Shown in pieces: positions 8,494-16,123 of a stretch of 64,000 bases of DNA (its first letter is position 1; each line of letters starts with the position of its first letter). Where the stretch lies: the NCBI RefSeq assembly GCF_014203115.1, contig NZ_JACHIJ010000003.1:717501-781500 (forward strand). Reading direction: 5' to 3'. The notes under the pieces are model-generated. The model worked only from the letters and a program-made list of their open reading frames with translations. It was not told where the DNA came from and ran no database searches. Position numbers and translations under genes: made by a program. The DNA comes from Afipia massiliensis. GTDB lineage: Bacteria; Pseudomonadota; Alphaproteobacteria; Rhizobiales; Xanthobacteraceae.

Positions 8494-9738
8494 GTGGCGA
8501 GCCACGAGCTTTTAGGAGGTCTGATCCAGGTTTATCGGCGCGGAACGGGCCGGTACTGGCAGTGCTCGGCCTCAATCGACGGCAAGCAATTTCGCAGCAC
8601 GACAGGCGAGCAGGATCTGGAGCCCGCCAAGCAATTCGCCGAGGACTGGTATCTGGGATTGCGCGGCAAGGCCCGCGCCGGACTCCTGAAAACAGAAAAG
8701 ACGTTCGACCAGGTCGCCGACCAATTCGAAAAAGAATACGAGATCATCACCGAAGGACAGCGCAGCGCGCGTTGGACGCAAGGTCACAAAGATCGCCTGC
8801 GCCTGCACCTACGTCCGTTCTTCGGAAAGCTTGGCATCTCCGAAATTACTCCCGGCAAGGTTCAGGAGTATCGCGTTCACCGCGCCTCGCAACTGACAAG
8901 GCACGGCAAGCCTCCGAGCCGCAGCACACTCCACGACGAGATCGTGACGCTGCGCCTCGTTCTCAAGACGGCGGTTCGGCACAACTGGATGGCATTTCTG
9001 CCCGACCTTTCTCCGCCCTATAAGACACAGGGAAAGATCGTTCACCGTCCCTGGTTCAGCCCCGACGAATACAAGCAGCTCTATACGGCTACGCGCGAAT
9101 ACGCGAAGACGGCGCGGCATCAAGACAAATGGAGGGCCGAACAGGTCCACGATTTCGTGCTGTTCATGGCAAATACCGGCCTTCGCCCCGATGAGGCCAG
9201 GAACTTGCAGCATCGCGACGTGACTATCGTCATCGATAGAGACACCAACCAACGCATTCTCAATATAGACGTGCGCGGCAAGCGGGGCGTCGGCTTTTGC
9301 AAAAGCATGCCCGGAGCGGTGCAGCCCTATCAGCGCCTTCTCAAGCGCGCAAAGGCCGATTCGGACATCTGGCTCAAAGACGCTCCGAACGATCGTCCGG
9401 TGACGGAACCAAGCTATCCCGGGCCGACCGATCCGCTCTTTCCGAGCAATCACATCAAAATGTTCAACGGCGTGCTACGCCGGACGAAGCTGAAGCTTGA
9501 CCGTGAAGGCAACAAGCGCACCGCTTACAGCTTACGTCACACCTACATCTGCATGAGGCTCATGGAAGGCGCAGACATTTATGCGGTGGCGAAGAATTGC
9601 CGCACCAGCGTCGAGATGATCCAGAAATTCTACGCGGCGCATATCAAGGATCTGCTGGATACATCCGACCTCAATGTGACGCGCCCCAAACGGACCAAGA
9701 AGCCTTCCGCCCAGCCCTCAGAAAAACGCCCGCATTGA
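8494..9738 (+). CDS. int: Tyrosine integrase of the element
   Basis: A 414-residue site-specific recombinase. The N-terminal part (to ~170) holds an arm-binding-like region and a core-binding SAM-like domain. The catalytic domain has Arg in NTGLRPDEARNL (about R231), the second box as YSLRHTYICMR (about R348/H349) and the nucleophile in QKFYAAH (about Y380). It sits 157 bp from the tRNA end of the element, the standard place for an ICE/IME integrase, and should cut within the 46-bp att repeat. GTG at 8494 is preferred because AGGAGG lies five bases before it; the in-frame ATG at 8473 overlaps a TATAAT box and has no ribosome site. Confidence 0.9.
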   Translation: MASHELLGGLIQVYRRGTGRYWQCSASIDGKQFRSTTGEQDLEPAKQFAEDWYLGLRGKARAGLLKTEKTFDQVADQFEKEYEIITEGQRSARWTQGHKDRLRLHLRPFFGKLGISEITPGKVQEYRVHRASQLTRHGKPPSRSTLHDEIVTLRLVLKTAVRHNWMAFLPDLSPPYKTQGKIVHRPWFSPDEYKQLYTATREYAKTARHQDKWRAEQVHDFVLFMANTGLRPDEARNLQHRDVTIVIDRDTNQRILNIDVRGKRGVGFCKSMPGAVQPYQRLLKRAKADSDIWLKDAPNDRPVTEPSYPGPTDPLFPSNHIKMFNGVLRRTKLKLDREGNKRTAYSLRHTYICMRLMEGADIYAVAKNCRTSVEMIQKFYAAHIKDLLDTSDLNVTRPKRTKKPSAQPSEKRPH

Positions 9739-10122
9739 GCCGGCGGACAACGAAACCGTCCTGACCGACAACGAAGACGCCTGCCGTCTCGTCAAGCGCG
9801 CCGCCTGCCGGTGCGCCCGCGGGCCTTGCGCCCATAGCGGCAATCGCGAACGCGATCTCTTGAGGTCAGGACATCCCGCCGGTGTCCGCCTGTTGGTCAT
9901 TTTGCATCATCATCTTCGCGCCTCCCGCCATAAAAAGCGGTCTCTCATTTTGCCTCTGCTGTGCGCCGGTGCGCGCACGCTTCAAGGGTAAACCCTCGGC
10001 TTTCCGGCTAGCCGGGCCGCTTCGCTTTGCAAGCGAAGTTCCGCATCCGCTCGTTCACCGCCGCCTTCACTCGGCATCGAGACCGCCAATCACGGCGGAT
10101 CGCATGAGCGAAAGGCGATGCA
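9739..10122. other. Intergenic region with hairpins upstream of ardC
   Basis: 384 bp with no supported gene. It contains a perfect 8-bp stem (CTTCGCTT / AAGCGAAG, about 10020-10038) and several GC-rich short stems. It probably holds the ardC promoter. The ribosome site GAAAGGCGATGCA lies just before the ardC ATG. Confidence 0.5.
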
Positions 10123-11037
10123 ATGTCCACCCAATCAACCGTACCCAGCCGGAAGGATGTCTATTCCGAGATCACGTCACAGCTTGTCGCTGCGATCGAA
10201 GCGAATCCCGGCGCACCTCAACTGCCCTGGCGCAAATCATCCGGCGCTCTCTTCATGCCAGTCAACGCGCTGACGAAGAACACCTATAACGGCATCAACA
10301 TCGTGAGTCTGTGGGGCGCCGCCGAATTGAAGGGCTTCAGCTCGCCCGTCTGGGCCACTTACAAACAATGGTCGGAGCTTGGCGCCCAGGTCCGGGCCGG
10401 CGAGAAATCCAGCCCTGTCATCTTCTACAAGGAATTCGACGCCGAGCCCAATCCTGACGACGCGGAGGACGATGGAAAGCGCCGGGTCGCACGCGCGTCG
10501 CGGCTGTTCAATGCCGCGCAGGTCGATGGTTACGCCGACGATCCCGCACCCGAGCCTCTTGGCCCCATCGCGCGCATCGCAGGCGCCGACGCCTTCGTGA
10601 GCGCAACGGGCGCACGCATTGAGCACGGCGGCGACCGGGCCTTCTATCGGCCTCAGGCCGATCATATCCAGATGCCTTCGGAGGATACGTTCTGCGGCAC
10701 CGAGTCGCTTTCCCGCAGCGAAGGCTACTATGCCACGCTCGTCCACGAGCTGACGCACTGGACCGGCGCGAAACACAGGCTCGATCGTGCATTCGGTAAA
10801 CGCTTCGGCGATCAGGCCTACGCCGCCGAGGAGCTGGTCGCTGAAATCGGCGCGGCGTTCCTGTGCGCGGAGCTTCAGATCACGCAGGACGTGCGCCCCG
10901 ATCACGCTCAGTATCTCGCGCAGTGGCTGAAATTGATGAAGGGCGATGCCCGTGCGGTCTTCACCGCCGCCGCTAAGGCGTCCGAGGCCGCTTCCTACCT
11001 GAAGCGGCTCGGAGCCGAAGCGAGGGCCGCCGCGTGA
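10123..11037 (+). CDS. ardC: ArdC-like antirestriction protein with zincin domain
   Basis: A 304-residue protein. The N-terminal ssDNA-binding domain (about 10-130, DUF1738 type) includes WRKSSGALFMPVNALTKNTYNGIN and the GEKSSPVIFYKEF strand. The C-terminal domain is a zincin metallopeptidase-like domain with HELTHWTG (about residue 208) and a downstream Glu in AEELVAEIGAAFLCAEL. ArdC proteins protect incoming single-stranded conjugative DNA against host restriction. Its position as the first gene after the integrase fits early expression after transfer. A second, zincin-only relative lies at 26022-26567. Confidence 0.9.
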   Translation: MSTQSTVPSRKDVYSEITSQLVAAIEANPGAPQLPWRKSSGALFMPVNALTKNTYNGINIVSLWGAAELKGFSSPVWATYKQWSELGAQVRAGEKSSPVIFYKEFDAEPNPDDAEDDGKRRVARASRLFNAAQVDGYADDPAPEPLGPIARIAGADAFVSATGARIEHGGDRAFYRPQADHIQMPSEDTFCGTESLSRSEGYYATLVHELTHWTGAKHRLDRAFGKRFGDQAYAAEELVAEIGAAFLCAELQITQDVRPDHAQYLAQWLKLMKGDARAVFTAAAKASEAASYLKRLGAEARAAA

Positions 11038-11042
11038 CGCCG

Positions 11043-11225
11043 TCAGCGCGGCCGGAAGTCCGGCCGCGCGAGGGCGATCCGGATGTTGTGCAGATTGTAA
11101 TGGGCAATCCGCAGTTCGTGCGAGCCTTCCCTTAGTGCCGGAAGGCTCGCCGCGATCTCGCGCAGCAGGATCTGCAGCTCGACTTTCGTGGCGCGCAGCA
11201 ATTCGCTTTGTGAAATAACTCTCAT
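11043..11225 (-). CDS. Small conserved protein, 60 aa
   Basis: A 60-residue protein, mostly predicted helix (SELLRATKVELQILLREI..., then LRIAHYNLHNIRIAL). ACAAAGGAGGAAATC precedes the ATG at 11225, an ideal ribosome site. Similar small proteins accompany ArdC-type genes on rhizobial mobile elements, to my knowledge without a known function. It is convergent with ardC, five bases apart. The longer open frame starting at 11303 is not supported because the ribosome site lies inside it. Confidence 0.72.
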   Translation of the reverse strand: MRVISQSELLRATKVELQILLREIAASLPALREGSHELRIAHYNLHNIRIALARPDFRPR

Positions 11226-11858
11226 GATTTCCTCCTTTGTTTCCGGCCACGGACATCGCGGCCTTCTTGCGACGGGAGGAGCGCCGCAGGCGGCTGGCCG
11301 CATCGCCTTGCGACCGCAACGAAGAGGAGGAGCGCGGTTACGCGCTTGCGGCCGTAGAGCCGCCGAGGTGCTTAAGTCGGCAAGATCAAAGGACGTGATT
11401 TTTCTGTCGGCCGGTGGAGGAAAGCGTGGGAGGTGCTTTCACGGCGAATTGCCTAAAGCAGCGCCACTTGCTGCAGGTAGCTGCCGTCATAACGGCAATC
11501 AAAATTTTCTACTGGGGATTGCTCGTTTCAATTTGCGCGTCCGGCTTCGCCGGGCCGGGCCATACTCGCGCCCACGGCGCTCCCCGAACCCTTGCAGGTT
11601 CCGGCCCAAGGTGACTGTCCCTCGCGCGTGCCGTTTACGCGAAGCGCTCAGATCGCTCTGAAATTTGCTTCTTGCGAATTCTGAATTTTACCAGCCGTCC
11701 ACTGCGCCGCGTCCGTTGCTCAGAGCTCCTTTCGTTTCCGGTTTCCGCGCTCGCGCGGACCCTCCCGAAACGAAGAGGAGCTTGGGACTCGGCTTGGTCC
11801 GGCTGATCCAAATTTATCCGGTGCAATTACGCACCCAATAACATGGAGAAAAACAACC
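11226..11858. other. Long leader/intergenic region before the ParB-like gene
   Basis: About 630 bp between divergent genes with no convincing coding region. It contains one striking inverted repeat (separate entry) and must hold promoters for both neighbours. ATGGAGAAAAACAACC precedes the ParB-like ATG and supplies its ribosome site (GGAG). Confidence 0.45.
11724..11782. repeat. Large inverted repeat upstream of parB-like gene
   Basis: AGCTCCTTTCGTTTCCGG (11724-11741) is the near-complement of CCCGAAACGAAGAGGAGCT (11764-11782), separated by 22 bp that themselves contain CGCGCTCGCGCG. It lies 77 bp before the ParB-like start. Roles as operator, partition-like site or mRNA leader are all possible. 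Confidence 0.6.
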
Positions 11859-13598
11859 ATGAAACTTCAGTACATCGAACTCTCGCAGCTTAAAATCTCG
11901 CCGCTCAACGTGCGAAAGCGCGGCGCGGAGAATGATCTGGGCGAGCTGATCGCCAGCATCCGCAGCCTTGGCGTCATCCAGCCGCTTCTCATACGTCCCG
12001 ATAGCGATGGCTATGAAGTCATCGCAGGACAACGCCGTTTTCTCGCCTGCCAGGCGCTGCAGGCGGAAAATCATGAAGCCATTCAGGTGCCGTGCGCCTT
12101 GATGGAGAATGGCGACGATGCGGTTGCGATTGAGGCATCGCTTGCCGAGAACGTCGCGCGCCTTCCGATGGATGAAATCGACCAATATGAGGCATTCTCA
12201 GCGCTCACTGAGCAAGGCCGCAGCATCTCGGACATCGCGGGCCAGTTCGGCGTGACGGAGCTTCTTGTCAAACGCCGCCTTGCGATCGCGGCGCTGATAC
12301 CGCCGGTCCTCAAGGCCTACCGGGACGGGTCGATACAGCCGGAAACGATTCAGCAGCTTACGATGGCGACCCCCAGGCAGCAGAAGGCGTGGTTCAAGCT
12401 GTTCCGTGACCCGGAGGAGCACGCTCCGACCGGACGCCGCCTCAAGGCATGGCTCTTCGGCGCGGAGATACCGGTGTCGTCGGCGATATTCCCGCCCGAG
12501 CGGTACACCGGAAACATCGTTTCAGACCTATTCGGTGACGAACGGTATTTCGACGACGCGGAGAAATTCTGGAAGCTGCAGATGGAGGCGATCATCCACC
12601 GGCAGGCCGCGTTTCTGGAGGAAGGATGGCGCAATGTCGTCATCCTGGAAGTCGGCGCGCATTTCTACCAGTACGACAAGGTGAAGTGCGGCAAGGCCAA
12701 GGGGGGCGTCGTCTACATCTCCTGCGCCGCCAACGGCGAAATCGGCTTCCACGAAGGGTGGATCGATGCGAAGGAAGCCGCCCGGCGCGAGAAGGAAAAG
12801 GCCAGGGCCGCCACGAGCGCGGAAAGCGGCGGAACGGAAGACAAGCCTGCCGCAAAGCCTGAATTGACCAGCGCCGCCATGCGCTATGTCGATCTTCACC
12901 GCCAGAACGCCGTCCGGGTCGAGCTCCCGAAATCACCGCAGATAGCCCTTCGGCTGCTTGTGGCGAGCGTCATCAGCAGGGACGGCCTCTGGGAGGCGCA
13001 ACCGGAGAACCAGAATGCCCACCGGCACGAGGCAATCGCGGCCTCCGTGGCTGGCAGCCCGGCAACGGCGGCGTTTGACGCCGAACGCGATGCCTTACGG
13101 GCATTGCTGGGCCTATCGGCGGAGGGTTATCTCGTGGCGCAGGAGCGCGGCACGGTGAGCGCCCCCGTACTCCTCGCCCGCCTTCTCGCGATGACTGACG
13201 GGGAAGCGCTGCGCGTCCTGACGTTCCTTATGGCAGAAGCCCTGCCTGCGGGGAGCGCGATCGTCGAGGTTCTTGGTCACCTTCTCGCCGTCGACATGGA
13301 CCAGTGGTGGTCACCGGATGAAACCTTCTTCGCGCTGCTGCGCGATAAAGAGGCGATCAATGCCATGCTCGCGGAAGTGGCGGGCAAGCAGACCGCCAGC
13401 ATCCACCTGAGGGAAACGGCGAAGGTGCAGAAGGACGCGATCAGGCACAGCCTTGCCGGCACCGGGGGCCGCAGCAAGGTGGAGGGGTGGAAGCCCCGTT
13501 ACTTCCGCTTCCCGCTGCAATGTTACGCCAAGCGCAAAGGGCTGCCTCACGTAACCCGCTGGAACGCGGTCAGGAAGCACTTTGAACCGAAGCACTAA
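11859..13598 (+). CDS. ParB/RepB/Spo0J-domain protein
   Basis: A 579-residue protein. Residues 1-100 are a ParB N-terminal nuclease/CTPase-like domain (LKISPLNVRK, LIASIRSLGVIQPLLIRP, YEVIAGQRRFLACQ, SLAENVARLPMDEIDQYEAF). A KorB-like helix-turn-helix follows at about 110-150 (SISDIAGQFGVTELLVKRRL). The rest is a long extension without a recognised domain. No ParA partner is visible. Such solitary ParB-like proteins are common on rhizobial integrative elements, where they may act as regulators or stabilise the excised circle (inference). A strong terminator follows directly. Confidence 0.85.
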   Translation: MKLQYIELSQLKISPLNVRKRGAENDLGELIASIRSLGVIQPLLIRPDSDGYEVIAGQRRFLACQALQAENHEAIQVPCALMENGDDAVAIEASLAENVARLPMDEIDQYEAFSALTEQGRSISDIAGQFGVTELLVKRRLAIAALIPPVLKAYRDGSIQPETIQQLTMATPRQQKAWFKLFRDPEEHAPTGRRLKAWLFGAEIPVSSAIFPPERYTGNIVSDLFGDERYFDDAEKFWKLQMEAIIHRQAAFLEEGWRNVVILEVGAHFYQYDKVKCGKAKGGVVYISCAANGEIGFHEGWIDAKEAARREKEKARAATSAESGGTEDKPAAKPELTSAAMRYVDLHRQNAVRVELPKSPQIALRLLVASVISRDGLWEAQPENQNAHRHEAIAASVAGSPATAAFDAERDALRALLGLSAEGYLVAQERGTVSAPVLLARLLAMTDGEALRVLTFLMAEALPAGSAIVEVLGHLLAVDMDQWWSPDETFFALLRDKEAINAMLAEVAGKQTASIHLRETAKVQKDAIRHSLAGTGGRSKVEGWKPRYFRFPLQCYAKRKGLPHVTRWNAVRKHFEPKH

Positions 13599-13605
13599 CG
13601 GATAC

Positions 13606-13642
13606 GCCGGGCAGCGCGGAAAGGTGTTGCCCGGCTTTTTTT
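13606..13642 (+). terminator. Rho-independent terminator after ParB-like gene
   Basis: GCCGGGCA pairs with TGCCCGGC over an eight-base stem, followed by seven T residues. It starts eight bases after the stop codon. Confidence 0.85.
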
Positions 13643-13782
13643 AACTTCACCAGCACGTCTTGTATTCGGACATCCTAGTCATCCAGACGTTCATGTGTAG
13701 TTTGCGCGCAGCCGGTTTTGAAAATGCCGCAGTCAGCGGAATGAACATGGATTGCAGCGCCGATGTCAGGATATAGTTGCTC

Positions 13783-14490
13783 ATGGCTTCGCAACGCATT
13801 GATGATCTGCAACGATTTTATTCAGCTATTGGCCGTCTGGAAGAGCGTCTGGGAGGCGCTCGCACTCTGGCGAACTGTTCCGGGAGACAGCGCTGGCCGC
13901 AGCGCGGCGTATATTTTTTCATGGAAGACGGAGAATCCCGCTCCGAGTCAGGCACGGGGCAGCGCATCGTCAGGGTCGGAACGCACGCCCTGAAAGCCGA
14001 GTCTGGCACGAGGCTTTGGTCGCGCTTATCGCAGCACCGGGGGCAGCTGCGAAGCGGCGGCGGGAATCACAGGGGCTCGATTTTTCGGCTGATTGTAGGA
14101 ACGGCGCTCATCGCCCGGCACGGGTACGAGTACCCCACCTGGGGCAATGGAAACACGGCGAACTCCGATATCCGCCTCGGCGAGACAGAACTTGAGCGCG
14201 AGGTGAGCCGAGTGATTGGAGCCATGCCGTTTGTGTGGCTTGCGATTGACGATGAGCCCGGAGCTGACAGCCTGCGCGGCTATATCGAGCGGAATTCGAT
14301 TGCGTTGCTTAGTGATTTCAACAAGCGGTCTCTCGACCCGCCATCGAAGGATTGGCTCGGCCATCGCTGCAACCGGGAGCGGGTGCGGAAATCCGGTCTG
14401 TGGAATTCAAATCACGTCGACGAGCTTTACAACGCGGATTTCCTGAACCGTCTTGAAGAGCGGGTTGAAGCTGCGGAGCGAACCGCATGA
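13783..14490 (+). CDS. GIY-YIG-like protein, candidate defence nuclease
   Basis: A 235-residue protein. GVYFFMEDGE (about residue 43) followed by QRIVRVGTHAL looks like the GIY...YIG strands of a GIY-YIG nuclease, with LWSRLSQHRG supplying the Arg helix and a Glu-rich middle (ETELEREVS). The family assignment is mine from motif shape. The gene overlaps the next one by ATGA, so the two are translationally coupled and probably work together. The ATG at 13783 is preferred over a TTG two codons upstream. It sits between the ParB-like and mobilization modules, a common cargo slot. Confidence 0.65.
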   Translation: MASQRIDDLQRFYSAIGRLEERLGGARTLANCSGRQRWPQRGVYFFMEDGESRSESGTGQRIVRVGTHALKAESGTRLWSRLSQHRGQLRSGGGNHRGSIFRLIVGTALIARHGYEYPTWGNGNTANSDIRLGETELEREVSRVIGAMPFVWLAIDDEPGADSLRGYIERNSIALLSDFNKRSLDPPSKDWLGHRCNRERVRKSGLWNSNHVDELYNADFLNRLEERVEAAERTA

Positions 14491-15161
14491 TCGTGGTCAT
14501 TCAATGCGCGGCCAGGAAACACGATGATGCAGGATTTTTGAGAACAGGCGACGGCAGGCCGGTTTTGTTCGTCGCGCAGCCTGGCGAAGCGCCCCCGGAC
14601 GGCGATTTCATCTACGCGCGGCCTGATGACCTCGTAGACAGCGTTTCATCATGGCGGGATGTGTTGCTTGAATATAATCGCAGGGGCGGCAATCCCTTAA
14701 AGCTGCGGCCTGCTTTCGAGCTTTACATGAACGACAGCTACCGCCGCCTTGCCGAGCGCTTCGGCCTTGAGAATACCTTCATTCTTTCTGCCGGATGGGG
14801 GCTTATCAATGCCGCGTTCCTTACCCCTTATTACGACATCACCTTCAGCGCTGCGGCGGACTCCTTCAAGCGCAGGAGGAAGACAGAACCATATCGAGAT
14901 TTCTGCATGTTGCCGGACGATAGCGGCGGCCCGGTCGTATTCTTCGGAGGCAAAGATTATTTGCCGCTGTTTTGTGAACTGACGCGATCCGTCGGCCTGA
15001 AAAGACTCGTCTTTTACAATTCGTCGCAGCCGCCGCAAGCCCCCGGCTGTTCGGTTGTCAGGTTTCCGACGACCACCCGGACGAACTGGCACTATGAATG
15101 CGTAGACGCATTTCTCAAGGGCGAAGCTGGACGAGAAATTGGTGAGCTGCTTCATCCCTAG
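14487..15161 (+). CDS. DUF6884/YaaA-like protein
   Basis: A 224-residue protein opening MIVVIQCAARKHDDAGFL; a Cys-x-x-x-Lys segment right after the first strand is typical of DUF6884-like and YaaA-related proteins. The central FILSAGWGLINAAFLTPYYDITF matches the ILSAxxGLxxPxxxIxPYDxTL pattern of DUF6884. Function of that group is unsettled; some members lie in 7-deazaguanine DNA-modification and defence loci. Overlaps its upstream partner by four bases. No further gene follows in the operon. Confidence 0.6.
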   Translation: MIVVIQCAARKHDDAGFLRTGDGRPVLFVAQPGEAPPDGDFIYARPDDLVDSVSSWRDVLLEYNRRGGNPLKLRPAFELYMNDSYRRLAERFGLENTFILSAGWGLINAAFLTPYYDITFSAAADSFKRRRKTEPYRDFCMLPDDSGGPVVFFGGKDYLPLFCELTRSVGLKRLVFYNSSQPPQAPGCSVVRFPTTTRTNWHYECVDAFLKGEAGREIGELLHP

Positions 15162-15744
15162 CAAGCGTTGATCGATCGTTGCGCGCGGCACGCCTCGGGA
15201 TCTCATCTGACAAGCTAAATTAGCATCGTCGATAGCAGGCTTATCCGGAAAGCATATTCACACCCTCGTATGTAACTTTTGCGGAGGATCATCGCGTTCT
15301 TTGCAACCCCCGGAAGTGTTATGGCAAACTGAAGATAGGGATTAGCGGAGGATACAAGGTGTGCGCGGACCGCCGCGCTCACCTTGAGGGGGGCTCAGAT
15401 GCCGCCCCCCGTTGCACCCCTGGCTCAAGTCGACCGTTCGCTGTTTCGTCAGCTTTGAACTGACGGCGAATGATCGACGCGGGACTATTCTATCCCGCAC
15501 CCTGCGACCAAGGCTGAGGCGGCCTTGGATACGCCTCTCGGCTGGCGGAAGCCGTGTCCATCTTCCCGCCAACCGGCAAAGGGCGATCGCGCCCCTTGCA
15601 ACCACGACCAGGGCTCACGGCCACCCTGGACCCGCCTCGCGGCATGCGGTGCTGTTATGCATGCCTGCGGGCGAAGGGCTTTCGCGCCCCTCGCGACCAC
15701 GGCCAGGCAATGGGCCTGGAAGACGCCAAACCACGGGAGGGGCG
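15162..15744. other. Structured non-coding region upstream of mobC (candidate oriT or ncRNA)
   Basis: 583 bp without a convincing gene. The first ~200 bp show nothing. From about 15380 the sequence is a dense chain of hairpins: GGGGGGC/GCCGCCCCCC near 15388, a bulged stem at 15438-15470, then three repeats of a two-hairpin module (separate entry). This position directly before mobC and a relaxase is where an oriT is expected, but no known oriT family core is recognised. Confidence 0.5.
15479..15719. repeat. Three tandem double-hairpin modules
   Basis: Each module has hairpin a (GCGGGA/TCCCGC at 15479-15498; AAGGGCG/CGCCCCTT at 15579-15597; GAAGGGC/GCCCCTC at 15673-15692), then a linker resembling GCGACCA, then hairpin b (CCAAGGC/GCCTTGG at 15508-15528; CCAGGG/CCCTGG at 15608-15629; CCAGGC/GCCTGG at 15703-15719). 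Spacing is about 100 and 95 bp. The stem bases differ between modules but pairing is retained, which suggests selection for structure. Confidence 0.6.
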
Positions 15745-16086
15745 GTGGCGGAAAGCGGCAGTGAAACAAGGCAACGCTCCGAGCGGTACACCGTCCGCTT
15801 CACGCCGCTTGAGCACGCGCTGGTATGCGCGAAGGCTCATGCAGCAGGCGTTCCGATCGCCACCTTCCTGCGCTGCACCGCCTTGAGCTTTCCGCTTCCG
15901 CGCGCCGTCCGCCGCCCGACCTCCAGTCACGAGGATGTCGCGCTGCTGCTGGGCCGCATCGGCCAGCTCGCCATGGCATTCAGGAGCGCAGCGGCGCTTG
16001 CGGACGCGCAAGCGTTCGAGACAGCCTTGCGGGATCTGTCCGAACTGCGGCTCCTGTGCTTCACCGCCCTGGGACGGAAACCGTGA
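15745..16086 (+). CDS. mobC: MobC-like relaxosome accessory protein (module 1)
   Basis: A 113-residue protein. RYTVRFTPLEHALVCAKAHAAGVPIATFLRCTAL (about 14-45) has the ribbon-helix-helix pattern of MobC/relaxosome accessory proteins, followed by two helices (VALLLGRIGQLAMAFRSA and a second amphipathic helix). MobC binds oriT and helps the relaxase open the strand. GTG at 15745 is chosen for the GGGAGGGG site before it; the longer open frame upstream runs through the hairpin region and is unlikely to be translated. The relaxase follows 37 bp downstream. Confidence 0.72.
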   Translation: MAESGSETRQRSERYTVRFTPLEHALVCAKAHAAGVPIATFLRCTALSFPLPRAVRRPTSSHEDVALLLGRIGQLAMAFRSAAALADAQAFETALRDLSELRLLCFTALGRKP

Positions 16087-16123
16087 GCATATTGCGGAAC
16101 GCTAATATGCGCGGGCGGCGGCC

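Noticed and set aside
11859..13598. Plasmid-type parAB/repABC replicon
   Set aside because: Only a ParB-like gene is present, with no ParA, RepA or RepC, so I do not claim an independent replicon.
15412..15744. N-terminal extension of mobC
   Set aside because: The open frame continues upstream but crosses the hairpin array and encodes no recognisable domain; the ribosome site GGGAGGGG precedes GTG 15745.
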